Positions 35,601 through 43,902 of a stretch of 64,000 nt of DNA are shown here, one piece after another (position 1 is the first letter of the stretch; each line of letters starts with the position of its first letter). The position numbers were made by a program, and so were the translations under genes. The stretch is from an uncultured Bacteroidia bacterium (GTDB taxonomy: Bacteria; Bacteroidota; Bacteroidia; Bacteroidales; UBA932): the NCBI GenBank assembly GCA_902788095.1, contig CADAIT010000009.1, forward strand, positions 1 through 64,000, in the 5' to 3' direction. Under the pieces are notes generated by a model. That model worked only from the letters and a program-made list of their open reading frames with translations, was not told where the DNA came from and did no database searches.

Positions 35601-35966
35601 GCTTGGCACAAGGATATCCTGAACGCATGGACCCCTACCAACACCAATACCGACATTCCTCGTAACGACGGCGATATCCAGGTGGCCCAGAGCGCACTCG
35701 ACCGCTTCCTGGTGAGCGCCAGTTACCTGAGCGTGAACAACGTAACCCTCGGTTATACCTTCCCGTCCAAGTGGACCAAGAAACTTCATATCGAAGGTCT
35801 GCGCATCTATGTGGCCGGTGACAACCTGGCCGTCCTTACCGCCCGCAAGGGTATCGACCCGCGCTTCTCCATGGGCCTTGGTTCCATGACCAGCGGCACC
35901 GGTCTGAACAGCGGTTACTATTCCGCCATGCGGAACATCACCGGTGGTATTACCCTTACCTTCTAA
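32697..35966 (+). CDS. SusC/RagA-family TonB-linked outer-membrane transporter (SusCD-2)
   Basis: A 1089-residue transporter. Signal to about residue 23, a carboxypeptidase-like beta-sandwich (ITVKGTVLSASGEAIVGANV), plug motifs TIRIRGIGSMSASNTPLYIV, DGVPYDG and KDAAASAIYGHRGANGVVII, then a long barrel ending GGITLTF. The repertoire of aromatic surface loops differs strongly from SusCD-1, so the substrates probably differ. It is followed after 18 bases by its SusD and then by three lipoprotein genes, and downstream by a surface subtilase. MLMKK six bases earlier is an alternative start. Confidence 0.93.
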   Translation: MKKIRIFFTAMVLLALSVAAQAQNITVKGTVLSASGEAIVGANVLLQGSRTVYTMSDVNGEFTLNVPANGVLDVNCMGYESAQVPVNNRTSIAIVLEEDSQLLDETIVVAYGTATKSSFTGSAAQVDNEVIEKKVATSVTSALAGTTPGVQVTSSSGDPSGGGAPTIRIRGIGSMSASNTPLYIVDGVPYDGAISDINPQDVESMSVLKDAAASAIYGHRGANGVVIITTKKGKSGDAQVKLDARFGVNSRLIPQYDVITDPGQYYETHYTMLYNQYLYSGHSVAESYAYANKYLLDEKNGGLGYLVYTVPEGQNLIGTNFKLNPNAKLGYSDGEYYYIPDDWYKETFHNAFRQEYNVSASGGGNKFNYYANVGFLQNKGIVNNSDYKRYSGRINADYQAKSWMRFSTSLSFTHSDSQAANWSDSFGSSGNLFYITNNIGPIYPLYVRKLDASGNPYVVMDSDRIVYDSNNTNQKRPSIVGNAVRDNEFDRTRSYADVVNGKFGLNLTPVKGLSLSANIGFTSDNTRSSALGSQFASSSTTDGYVQVSHGRMFTVNQQYLAEYKFDIASRHNLDFLAGFEKYSYTYQALSGSNDHLFNPYIGELNNADGTGSRVSASSYTNRYVTQGFLARAQYDFDGKIFASASYRRDASSRFAEGHQWGNFGSVGAAWLISKEPWFHASFVDMLKLKVSYGVQGNDNLNGYYPYADQYTHSWNEETGYAVELAYVGNENLTWETSHSFNIGTDFELFKGYLNGTIEYFSRKTTDLLYSKSVPLSAGNPTGRIPVNVGSILNNGVELSLDGAIIRNRNVNWTWNFNLSHYKNTILSLDDSVSEDGIRGSNYIYKVGGSLYEAYMYRYAGVNKETGQAQYYGEFLKEDGDDGKAGTFVQRPTQKQIDNQLTETKVVTSFSQASQYDIGTVLPAVYGGFGTSVNAYGVDFSIQLSYQLGGKYYDGTYQNLMHTQASAGNAWHKDILNAWTPTNTNTDIPRNDGDIQVAQSALDRFLVSASYLSVNNVTLGYTFPSKWTKKLHIEGLRIYVAGDNLAVLTARKGIDPRFSMGLGSMTSGTGLNSGYYSAMRNITGGITLTF

Positions 35967-35984
35967 TTTAAAACCGTTCAAGCA

Positions 35985-37625
35985 ATGAAACTCAATAAAT
36001 ATATTCCGGTTTTATTCCTGGGACTCGTGCTGAGCGCTTCCTGCACCAAACTCAGCGAAATTGTCCCTGAGAGCGGCACCATGCTGAAGAGTCAGCTCCA
36101 GTCCACCAATGCCGCTGTACCCACCCGTGCGTCCGCATCGTTCAACGGTCTTTTCAATCCGCTGGGCATGCCCAACTATTACGGTTATGAAACCCCGGAC
36201 GACTTCGGCGTGCTCATGTTGCTCTTCTGCAACGACCTTGAAAGTGCCGATGCCACCGCATCCGACAACAACTACAACTGGTTCTCCGTGTGCGGCGAGT
36301 ATTCTTCCCGTAACGCCAACTACCGTAACCCGGTTATCCGTTACCGTGCTCCTTACAGCATCATTTCTTCCGTGAACGACTTCCTGGCCGGCTTCGGCGA
36401 GGATGTATCGGACGCTGAAAGTCTTGCCATGATGGCTCAGGCCAAGGCCCTTCGTGCCTACGCCTACATGCTGCTGGCCAGCGACTTCCAGTTCAACTAT
36501 ACGGATCACAAGGATGACCTTTGCGTGCCCATCTGCTCGCCGGATGTGGAGGATCCCACCCACAACCCGCGTGCTACCCTGGCCCAGATTTATGAGATTA
36601 TCATGTCGGACCTCAATGACGCTGTCGCCAATCTGGACGGATTTGCCCGTTCCAGCAAAAAGTACATTGACCAGCAGGTAGCCTATGGCCTTCGCGCCCG
36701 CGCCAACCTGAATATGGGCAAATATGCAGAGGCTGCCTCCGATGCCGAAAAGGCTGCTGCCGGCTACACCCCTGCCTCTATTGCCGAGGTGAGCGTCCCT
36801 ACCTTCCAGGACATCAATGAGCACAACTGGATCTGGGGCTTCGACATGACTGCCGATGACGCCAAGGCCTACAAGTATGCCAATACATCGTCCTGGCTGC
36901 GTTCCTTCTCCGGTTATGCTTATGCCGCCGGCACCGCCACATACACCTGTATCAACAAAATCCTGTACAACAAGATTGCCGATACAGACGTGCGCAAGGG
37001 CTGGTGGGTTGATGAAAACCTGTATTCCCCGCTTCTGGACGCTCTTACCTGGAATGCCGGTTCGCAGGGTTCCGCTTCCGGCCAGGGCATCGCCCTGTTC
37101 GAATACGATGACAAACTCGCGTTCGTTCCCTATACCAACGTGAAGTTCGGCTGCACCCCTATCGGCACCATCGACAACGCCGAGGACATGCCGCTCATGC
37201 GCGTGGAAGAGATGATTCTCATCCAGGCGGAAGGTTACCTCAAGAGCGGCAACGAGGGCAAGGCCAAGCAGATTCTGGAGAACTTTGTGAAGACCTACCG
37301 TGATCCGGCATACACTGCCGGCTTCGGCGGCCGTTCCCTGGCCGATGAAATCTGGTTCCAGCGTCGTATCGAACTTTGGGGCGAAGGTTTTGCCATTCAC
37401 GATACCAAGCGCCTGAACAAACCCATGGTGCGTTTCCTGGGCACGCCCGAGAGCACCAACGTATCTCCCGCTTTCCGCTTCAACATGGCAGCCAACGACG
37501 GCTGGCTTCTGATGCGCTTCTCCAGCAGTGAGCTGAACACCAACTTCAGCATCATTGACAATACGGACGGCGAACTGCCCAAGATGGACCAGAACGCCAA
37601 CCTCCGTGACGGTGTTACTGACTAA
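35985..37625 (+). CDS. SusD/RagB-family surface lipoprotein (SusCD-2)
   Basis: A 546-residue SusD-like lipoprotein with lipobox Cys20 (LSASC). TPR-like helices are visible (MMAQAKALRAYAYMLLASDF, then TLAQIYEIIMSDLNDAVANL), as is the C-terminal part (PLMRVEEMILIQAEGYLKSG, then EIWFQRRIELWGEGFAIHDT and KRLNKPM). This is the SusD-like 2/RagB type with WGEG where the classical family has GxR. It forms the lid of the adjacent SusC channel. Confidence 0.92.
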   Translation: MKLNKYIPVLFLGLVLSASCTKLSEIVPESGTMLKSQLQSTNAAVPTRASASFNGLFNPLGMPNYYGYETPDDFGVLMLLFCNDLESADATASDNNYNWFSVCGEYSSRNANYRNPVIRYRAPYSIISSVNDFLAGFGEDVSDAESLAMMAQAKALRAYAYMLLASDFQFNYTDHKDDLCVPICSPDVEDPTHNPRATLAQIYEIIMSDLNDAVANLDGFARSSKKYIDQQVAYGLRARANLNMGKYAEAASDAEKAAAGYTPASIAEVSVPTFQDINEHNWIWGFDMTADDAKAYKYANTSSWLRSFSGYAYAAGTATYTCINKILYNKIADTDVRKGWWVDENLYSPLLDALTWNAGSQGSASGQGIALFEYDDKLAFVPYTNVKFGCTPIGTIDNAEDMPLMRVEEMILIQAEGYLKSGNEGKAKQILENFVKTYRDPAYTAGFGGRSLADEIWFQRRIELWGEGFAIHDTKRLNKPMVRFLGTPESTNVSPAFRFNMAANDGWLLMRFSSSELNTNFSIIDNTDGELPKMDQNANLRDGVTD

Positions 37626-37642
37626 TTTAACGAGGAACACGT

Positions 37643-40339
37643 ATGAAAAAGTATGTTAATATCTTATTTGCAGCAGCCGTAGCAACCCTCGCCCTTGTTT
37701 CCTGCGCCAAGGAGCAGGAAGTGGCGCCCGGAACCCCGGATGCGGAAGACTGCTATGGTGTTTATTTCCCGAAGCAGGATGTGATTGAGGAAATGCAAGT
37801 CCTTGACCCCACCCAGGAGAAGGAAGTGATTATCAAGGTGGCCCGTGGCGTGAGCGACGGTGCTCTTACTATAAAGCCGACGGTTTCCCTGAGCGAAATT
37901 ACCGCCAACGGACTTGTGGACGGAGACGTCTCGCTCTTTACCGTTCCGGATATCGTATTCGAGGACGGTCAGGCAGAAACCGATCTCAAGATTGTTTTCC
38001 CCAATGTGAAGGAAGGTATTCAGTACTCCCTGCACCTGGCCGTCGAAGGGGATCAGTACACGTCCAAGTATTCCAGCAAGCTGAATTCCTGCGACTACAA
38101 ACTCATGTGCGTAGCCTATCAGGACTTCGTGATTCCCGAAACCGATACGCCTGCAAAGGTTACTTTTACGCATGGCTGGTGGGGTGAAACACACACTGCT
38201 TATATCAAGTATTATGAGGTTGACGGAATCCGCCACTGCCAGACGTATGGTGAAGAGCTTGTAGGGGAAGGCAACAAAAACGGCGGTTTCTGGGGAATGG
38301 GTGAAGATCAGCATCTTACCTTCCTTTGGTATCGTGAAGACGACCCTGATTGCTCTGAAGGTGACGGAAAACACCCCCATACCATTCCTGCTGGTTACGA
38401 ACCGGCCCCGGAAGGAGCTGAAGTTATTACGTTTGACGGTTACCAGGTATTCGATTTCGGCTGGTCTTCCGGTATGCCGACAGTGGTGGACTACTACTAT
38501 TATCAGCTCCAGGGAGGATACGCCCGGCCTTATCTCCATTTCCTTGCCGCGAATTCTAAGTATAACAATGCAAGCTATTACGACGGAAACGGCGGATTCT
38601 TCTTCTGGATTCTGGGCTATAACACGAATGCCAATCGCAATAGCGGTTGGGCTTTCCCTGAAGACTATGATATCATAGGTATCGCCGAAGGCTTTACCCG
38701 TGCGGATTACACCCTTAAACTGGATGCCGGCATAAGCGAGTATGACGAAGAATCCACAGCCAATGTGGTTCCGATGAGCTTCAAGATTGGTCCCGATGTG
38801 GACAAGGTAGGTTACACCGTTCTGAAGGGCATTGCTTCCGGTGCCGCTATCGACGCGGAGGTCGCCGCCATCGCCAAGGACGCGGTCGATTCCAAGTATG
38901 CCACGTTCGTAGAAGCCAAGGGTGAGTCCTTCGTGGACAAAATCGAACTTGACGAAACCGGTATCTATACCCTGGTGGCCGTAGGTCTGGACGCCAAGAA
39001 GAAGGCCCAGTCCAACGCCAGCATCAACTTCAAGTACATCCTGGCCGACGATCCGGATGCCGTGATTGTGAACGTGAGCGCCAGCACCACCGAGGCATAT
39101 GTTTCCAAGGGCTACAACCCTGACGCCAGCCTTGCATACACTATTTCCGGTGCGGGTGTTACGGGAGTCATTCCGATGTTTTATACTCAGGCGCAAGTTG
39201 AAGCAAAAGGCGGTATCGAGAAGCTTGTCAGCGAGCTTAAGGCCGATCCGAACTACTTCTACGACCTGCTGAAGGATGAGGAATTCACAGGTGCCCTTTC
39301 TGCCACCGATCTGGCAAGTGTAAACGATAACGGCTATACCGACATTTTTGCCAGCGGTGTTACTCCCGGCACGACGTACTACGTCGTTGTCTGGGCCACC
39401 AACGGCTATGGTACAGAAGTAGCATATGATACCATGACCACTACCGGTGATCCGCTGCCAATCTACATAAACTACGCTTATGCAGATTTGAATAAAGAGT
39501 ATGAACTGGCCGACGCCAGTGCATGGTGTGGTACATGGAACCTGTATGGTATTGACTATGACCATGGTGGCAGTCTCAGGTCTTATCTGGGCAAGGTAAA
39601 TATTTCCATGAGCAGCACTCCTACGGCTGGTCCGGACAGTGAGGGTCTGTATGATGAGTTTGTAGATGTCAAGGGGTTGTTCGGCAGCTTCAGTTGGCTT
39701 GAAAAATATGGAATTACCGGCTTCGACGACACTTATGAAATGGATGTTTACGGTGGTGCCATGTACACTTTCACAAATGCCCTTAAGAACGATATCTTTG
39801 AAGACTGCACGGTTTACTTGTATTCAAAAGGCCAAGGTACTTATGGCTGGGATTATGCTACTTCCTACTGGACATGCTTCATTCCCGTTGCAGACGGCTA
39901 TTATGCCTTTGTGGATAACAAATATGGCGCGAGCTACAACTTCTGCGGCTTGGGTGTTAACTCTGCAGAGAATGGTTGGCTGAACAGAGTTTCCGACCAA
40001 CTCCTGGTAGATCCTGCAAAGGATGAAAACGGTCTTGCTCCGAAATCTATCCAGCATGCTATCAATGCTGCCAAGAGTAGCTTCTCCGAGTGTGTGATTA
40101 AGGCGGAGGATATGGGCCTCACCGGTAAGGAAGCCGCTCGTGCCGCCATCAAAGCCTACATGAAGGGCTACGATATGAAGCGCCACGTCATCACTCCCTC
40201 CGGAGTCCAGGGCCTTGCCCCCGTAACCAGCGTCGTACGGCGAGTGGCTGCCAAGCACTCCATCTCTCTCAAGCCTGTCAAAAGCGCCAAGGAGGATCTT
40301 AGCTTGGAACAGTTTGACATGCGTAAAAAAATGAAATAA
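37643..40339 (+). CDS. Large multi-domain surface lipoprotein of SusCD-2
   Basis: An 898-residue lipoprotein with lipobox Cys21 (LALVSC) followed by AKEQE, an acidic surface-export signal. The N-terminal 150 residues look like a Calx-beta/DUF-type beta-sandwich (VARGVSDGALTIKPTVSLSE). Around 420-610 two fibronectin-III-like modules can be seen (DEYTLVAVGLDA-like turn, VTPGTTYYVVVWATNGYGTE). The C-terminal third is unassigned and ends with a basic tail. Its place after SusD matches SusE/SusF-type binding proteins. It could be a surface substrate binder; I see no catalytic motif. Confidence 0.7.
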   Translation: MKKYVNILFAAAVATLALVSCAKEQEVAPGTPDAEDCYGVYFPKQDVIEEMQVLDPTQEKEVIIKVARGVSDGALTIKPTVSLSEITANGLVDGDVSLFTVPDIVFEDGQAETDLKIVFPNVKEGIQYSLHLAVEGDQYTSKYSSKLNSCDYKLMCVAYQDFVIPETDTPAKVTFTHGWWGETHTAYIKYYEVDGIRHCQTYGEELVGEGNKNGGFWGMGEDQHLTFLWYREDDPDCSEGDGKHPHTIPAGYEPAPEGAEVITFDGYQVFDFGWSSGMPTVVDYYYYQLQGGYARPYLHFLAANSKYNNASYYDGNGGFFFWILGYNTNANRNSGWAFPEDYDIIGIAEGFTRADYTLKLDAGISEYDEESTANVVPMSFKIGPDVDKVGYTVLKGIASGAAIDAEVAAIAKDAVDSKYATFVEAKGESFVDKIELDETGIYTLVAVGLDAKKKAQSNASINFKYILADDPDAVIVNVSASTTEAYVSKGYNPDASLAYTISGAGVTGVIPMFYTQAQVEAKGGIEKLVSELKADPNYFYDLLKDEEFTGALSATDLASVNDNGYTDIFASGVTPGTTYYVVVWATNGYGTEVAYDTMTTTGDPLPIYINYAYADLNKEYELADASAWCGTWNLYGIDYDHGGSLRSYLGKVNISMSSTPTAGPDSEGLYDEFVDVKGLFGSFSWLEKYGITGFDDTYEMDVYGGAMYTFTNALKNDIFEDCTVYLYSKGQGTYGWDYATSYWTCFIPVADGYYAFVDNKYGASYNFCGLGVNSAENGWLNRVSDQLLVDPAKDENGLAPKSIQHAINAAKSSFSECVIKAEDMGLTGKEAARAAIKAYMKGYDMKRHVITPSGVQGLAPVTSVVRRVAAKHSISLKPVKSAKEDLSLEQFDMRKKMK

Positions 40340-40354
40340 TAAACCGTGATGATT

Positions 40355-41299
40355 ATGAAACGTACAACATACATTCTTGCGGCCATCTCTTTGTTCGCAG
40401 CAGTTGTCTCCTGCGAAAAGAAGACTGAGCCTTATGTTCCGGTCCTGAATCCGGACGGCGTACAGGTTACCGGCATCACGCTTGACAAGACTTCCATCAA
40501 GTTCACGGAGAAGAAAGAGACGGCCATCCTGACGGCGACCATCGCTCCGGCCGACGCTTCCGAAACCCGTATCCTGTGGAAATCGTCCGATGAAAGTGTG
40601 GCCAAAGTTTCAAACGGTGTCGTGGAGGCAGTGAACTATGGCGTAGCCACCATTACGGCTTCTACCTATGCCGGCGGATTCTCCGCTTCCTGCGCGGTTG
40701 ACTTCTCTCAGGTGAAAGTTGACTCCCGCGCCCTCGACATCCTGGGCGACAGTTCTCCCATTTACTGGTCCACGGTAAACTATGGCGCGGAAGCTCCCGG
40801 TGAATTCGGTGCTTTCCTGTCCTGGGCTGAAATTGTTCCCAAGAGCGAGTACACCTGGGACACCTACATGGTTCCGTTTGCCAGTTGGTGCGGCACCGAC
40901 AAGGATCCCCTGGCCAATGAGGCGATAATCTCCGGTAACGAGAACTACGACGTAGTAGCCGCCCGTTGGGGTGACGGCTGGAGAATGCCCACCGCCGCCG
41001 AGGTTGCCACCCTGGCAGGCAGCACGGTCTGGACCTGGACGTCCTCCGACGAGGGCACGTACGGATACAAAGTGGAAAATCCCAAAAACGGACGCTCCAT
41101 CTTTATTCCGGTCGCCGGTTATTACGACGGTGAAGTCCATGCCCACGCCGGTGCCAAGGGCCGTTACTGGACGGCTTCCCCGGCCAGTAGTGAAAATGCC
41201 TATTCGGCCACTTCCCTGGACTTCAGTTCCGACGGATTTGACTTCAATGAGCACAGCCGCTACATGGGCTTTGCCATCCGTCCTGTAAAGGATAAGTAA
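40355..41299 (+). CDS. Lipoprotein with Ig-like (BIG2) domain and FISUMP-like domain
   Basis: A 314-residue lipoprotein with lipobox Cys20 (AAVVSC, then EKKTE). Residues about 38-115 are a BIG2-type Ig fold (VTGITLDKTSIKFTEKKETA, ending VNYGVATITASTYAG). Residues about 130-310 resemble the FISUMP/DUF1566-like domain of the fimbrillin-like protein at 632: WGDGWRMPTAAEVATLAGS, a YWTASPASSENAYS block and a final YMGFAIRPVKDK. It is probably a surface adhesin or binding protein cotranscribed with SusCD-2. A strong hairpin follows. ATG 40355 is preferred; two earlier Mets are in frame. Confidence 0.72.
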   Translation: MKRTTYILAAISLFAAVVSCEKKTEPYVPVLNPDGVQVTGITLDKTSIKFTEKKETAILTATIAPADASETRILWKSSDESVAKVSNGVVEAVNYGVATITASTYAGGFSASCAVDFSQVKVDSRALDILGDSSPIYWSTVNYGAEAPGEFGAFLSWAEIVPKSEYTWDTYMVPFASWCGTDKDPLANEAIISGNENYDVVAARWGDGWRMPTAAEVATLAGSTVWTWTSSDEGTYGYKVENPKNGRSIFIPVAGYYDGEVHAHAGAKGRYWTASPASSENAYSATSLDFSSDGFDFNEHSRYMGFAIRPVKDK

Positions 41300-41320
41300 A
41301 TCCCTCTTTCAGAAACCATC

Positions 41321-41347
41321 AAGGGGCGATCATCCGGTCGCCCCTTT
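41321..41347 (+). terminator. Terminator of the SusCD-2 operon
   Basis: Arms AAGGGGCGA (41321-41329) and TCGCCCCTT (41338-41346) with an 8-base loop, followed by TTAA. It separates SusCD-2 from the subtilase gene. Confidence 0.75.
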
Positions 41348-41366
41348 TAACCATCACAACGAACCA

Positions 41367-43352
41367 GTGAGAAACTTTGCGATATATAGTATAGCAGCAC
41401 TTTCGCTGTGCGTTTCCTGCGCAAAAGTTGCGGAGGTTACCCCTGCCGGGCAGAGCGAAAAAGCGACCGTGCTTGCCACCAAAGCGGTGAATTCCGACAA
41501 GGAGGCCTCTCCGGAGAGTTTCCTCGTCAAATTCCATGCGGCACCCTCTGCGGAGGAAATTGCCGCCATGAAGGGAATAAAATCCGTAGAACCCCTTTTT
41601 ACCTCCATTGCCGAGAACGAGGCCCTGGAAAAACGTTTCGGCTTGGATTTGTGGTATGTCGTTGAACCGGAAGCCGGCGTTTCCCTTGTGAAGGCGGCGG
41701 AAACAGCGGCATCCCTGTCCAGCGTGAGCAAGGTGGAATTCAATACCATCGCCCGCAAGCCTGACTGCACGTTCCATCCTATGCCCGTGGAGGAAATGGT
41801 ACGGACGAAGGCCTCGACGGAGGACTTCAAAATCTTCAACGACCCCCAGTTCTCCAACCAGTGGCATTACATCAATGTGGGCGACATGACCATTTCCAAA
41901 AATGTGTATGCCGGCGGAGATATCAGCGTCAAGGATGTCTGGGCCAGCACGACCTGCGGCGACCCTTCCATCGTCGTTTGCGTTATTGACGAGGGCGTAA
42001 AGTGGTCGCATCCGGACCTTATCGACAATGCCTGGACCAACACCGGTGAAATTCCCGACAACGGGATAGACGACGACGGAAACGGCTATGTGGACGATGT
42101 CCATGGTTACAACTTTGTGGACAAGGGCGCCGTCTCCTGGGACGTAAAGGGTGACGGCGGTCATGGAACACATACTGCAGGAACCATCGCCGCTGTCAAC
42201 AACAACGGAATCGGCGTCGTCGGCGTTGCCGGAGGAAGCGGAAAAAACGATGGCGTGCGCATCATGTCGGCCCAGATTTTCTCCGGTAAAAACGGGGGCT
42301 CCGTAGCGCAGGTGGCCGCTGCCATCAAATATGCCGCAGACAACGGCGCTTCGCTCATTTCCTGTTCTTTCGGCTATGGTGCCGGAACATTCAAATCGGA
42401 CGGAGCTTACAAGGCACACGGCGGAGCCGAATACGATGCCATGCTTTACTTCAACAACAAGAAGAACAACAAGGCCATTGACGGCGGAATCATCATTTTC
42501 TCCGCCGGTAATGAAAGCACCGGTTATGCCGGTTATCCGGGCGCGTTGGAAAACATCATCAGCGTATCGGCGCTGGGCCCGGACTATCTGCCTACCTATT
42601 ATTCGAATTACGGCCCCGGCTGCAAAATTGCCGCTCCCGGCGGAGAAGTAGGACAGCCTGTCCCTTCCGGCGGATACAGCGTACGGGCGGAGGTGCTTTC
42701 CACCCTCCCCTCCGAATTGAGCGCCAACGGTGACGATTACGGCTACATGCAGGGAACCTCCATGGCCTGTCCGCATGTGACGGGTGTCGCCGCACTGGGT
42801 ATCGCCTATGCCCTCAAATTGGGGAAACACTACACCGTAGATGAGTTCAACTCCATGATTGTGTCGTCGGCCAAGGACATTGACGCCCGTATCAGTTCCG
42901 CCGGCAGCAAAACGGTTGTCAGGGCAGACGGAAGTGTCTATAGCACCCTGAAGTTGTCGGACTATTACCACAACATGGGCTCGGGTTGCATTGACGCCTG
43001 GTCGCTGATGATGAAAATTGAAGGCGTTCCCTGTTCCCTGATAGCAACGGGCAGTACGCAGTGGGTGGACCTGTCCCCTTACTTCGGAACGGCATCGACC
43101 AGCCTCACCTATACCGGCTTTGAGATGAGTAAGGAGGCTCGCGAGGCCCTGGGTGTTGTAGGCGAACCGGAACTCAAGCACGGCCGCCTGTATATCAACG
43201 CCTCCAAAATCGGGTCGGCAAAAGTTACCATCAATGCCATTGGCGGCGGCACTGCAGCCGGAACCGACACCACCATCGGCGGAATGGCCATTTCCCGTGA
43301 AATTTCCATCATAACCCGCGGCTTCACTTCTGCCACGGGCGGATGGCTGTAA
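41367..43352 (+). CDS. Surface subtilisin-family (S8) serine peptidase lipoprotein
   Basis: A 661-residue lipoprotein peptidase with a GTG start, lipobox Cys18 (LCVSC), a propeptide (SFLVKFHAAPSAEEIAAMKG-type inhibitor fold, about 45-130), then the S8 domain. The catalytic triad is complete: Asp208 in VVCVIDEGVKWSHPDL, His266 in GGHGTHTAGT, Ser465 in GTSMACPHVTG; the oxyanion Asn is in FSAGNEST. A beta-rich C-terminal domain of about 120 residues follows. There is no recognisable type IX secretion tail; the lipobox implies surface anchoring. It is likely to cut proteins into peptides for the neighbouring SusC/SusD transporter. It lies behind a terminator, so it may be transcribed on its own. 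Confidence 0.9.
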   Translation: MRNFAIYSIAALSLCVSCAKVAEVTPAGQSEKATVLATKAVNSDKEASPESFLVKFHAAPSAEEIAAMKGIKSVEPLFTSIAENEALEKRFGLDLWYVVEPEAGVSLVKAAETAASLSSVSKVEFNTIARKPDCTFHPMPVEEMVRTKASTEDFKIFNDPQFSNQWHYINVGDMTISKNVYAGGDISVKDVWASTTCGDPSIVVCVIDEGVKWSHPDLIDNAWTNTGEIPDNGIDDDGNGYVDDVHGYNFVDKGAVSWDVKGDGGHGTHTAGTIAAVNNNGIGVVGVAGGSGKNDGVRIMSAQIFSGKNGGSVAQVAAAIKYAADNGASLISCSFGYGAGTFKSDGAYKAHGGAEYDAMLYFNNKKNNKAIDGGIIIFSAGNESTGYAGYPGALENIISVSALGPDYLPTYYSNYGPGCKIAAPGGEVGQPVPSGGYSVRAEVLSTLPSELSANGDDYGYMQGTSMACPHVTGVAALGIAYALKLGKHYTVDEFNSMIVSSAKDIDARISSAGSKTVVRADGSVYSTLKLSDYYHNMGSGCIDAWSLMMKIEGVPCSLIATGSTQWVDLSPYFGTASTSLTYTGFEMSKEAREALGVVGEPELKHGRLYINASKIGSAKVTINAIGGGTAAGTDTTIGGMAISREISIITRGFTSATGGWL

Positions 43353-43363
43353 TAAAGGATGCT

Positions 43364-43795
43364 ATGAAGACAAAAAGTTTACTGTTAGTCCTGTTTACGA
43401 TGCTTGGCATCCTGGTGGGCTGTAAAAAAGAAGACGAAAAAACGCCGACGGGCCCTTCCTGTGTCGGTGAATGGGAACTTACCGACATTGCCGTGAAGAG
43501 CGTTACTTATGCCGGACAGGAGGTTTCCGTTTACCTTGCTTTCCTGGAAAACGGCAACTTTGAACTTTACCAGATGGTGGGTCAGGGCCGCTACAGAAAG
43601 TACACGGGAACCTGGACGCTGGACGGCACGACGCTTTCCGGAAAGTATTCTTCCAAAAAGGCCTGGGGAAGTTCTTATGAAATATCCCGCGACAATGACA
43701 AACTGGTGCTTACTTCCGCGGTGAGCGGAGAGGCGGACACGTACAAAGCGACCAGCATTCCGGAGAATGTCAAGTCTGCGGCGTTTCAGGAGTAA
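43364..43795 (+). CDS. Small lipocalin-like lipoprotein
   Basis: A 143-residue lipoprotein with lipobox Cys20 (ILVGC) and a KKEDE acidic export signal. The mature part looks like a lipocalin-type domain (CVGEWELTDIAV, then FLENGNFELYQ, KYTGTWTLDGTTLSGKYS and ISRDNDKLVLTSAVSG). It starts 11 bases after the peptidase gene and probably shares its transcript. Ligand and role are unknown; an inhibitor or binding partner of the peptidase is possible but unsupported. Confidence 0.7.
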   Translation: MKTKSLLLVLFTMLGILVGCKKEDEKTPTGPSCVGEWELTDIAVKSVTYAGQEVSVYLAFLENGNFELYQMVGQGRYRKYTGTWTLDGTTLSGKYSSKKAWGSSYEISRDNDKLVLTSAVSGEADTYKATSIPENVKSAAFQE

Positions 43796-43871
43796 AACAC
43801 TTCCATGCCGACGGGGGCTATCAAGTGTTCCCTTAAATGTAGAAAATGGCTGGTTAATCCGGCCATTTCCT

Positions 43872-43879
43872 TATATTTG
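43872..43879 (+). promoter_or_regulatory. -7 box for the receptor at 43903
   Basis: TATATTTG, 23 bases before the ATG. No TTTG at the -33 distance. Confidence 0.45.
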
Positions 43880-43902
43880 TGTCCGCGTTAATGTGAGGTA
43901 TC

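Noticed and set aside
33048-35981. Long open frame antisense to SusC-2 (977 codons)
   Set aside because: It mirrors the SusC-2 gene; composition is that of a complement of a GC-rich coding strand and no family features appear.
41367-43352. Type IX secretion signal on the subtilase
   Set aside because: The C-terminus lacks the conserved beta-strand and Lys-rich end of such signals, and the N-terminal lipobox already explains surface location.
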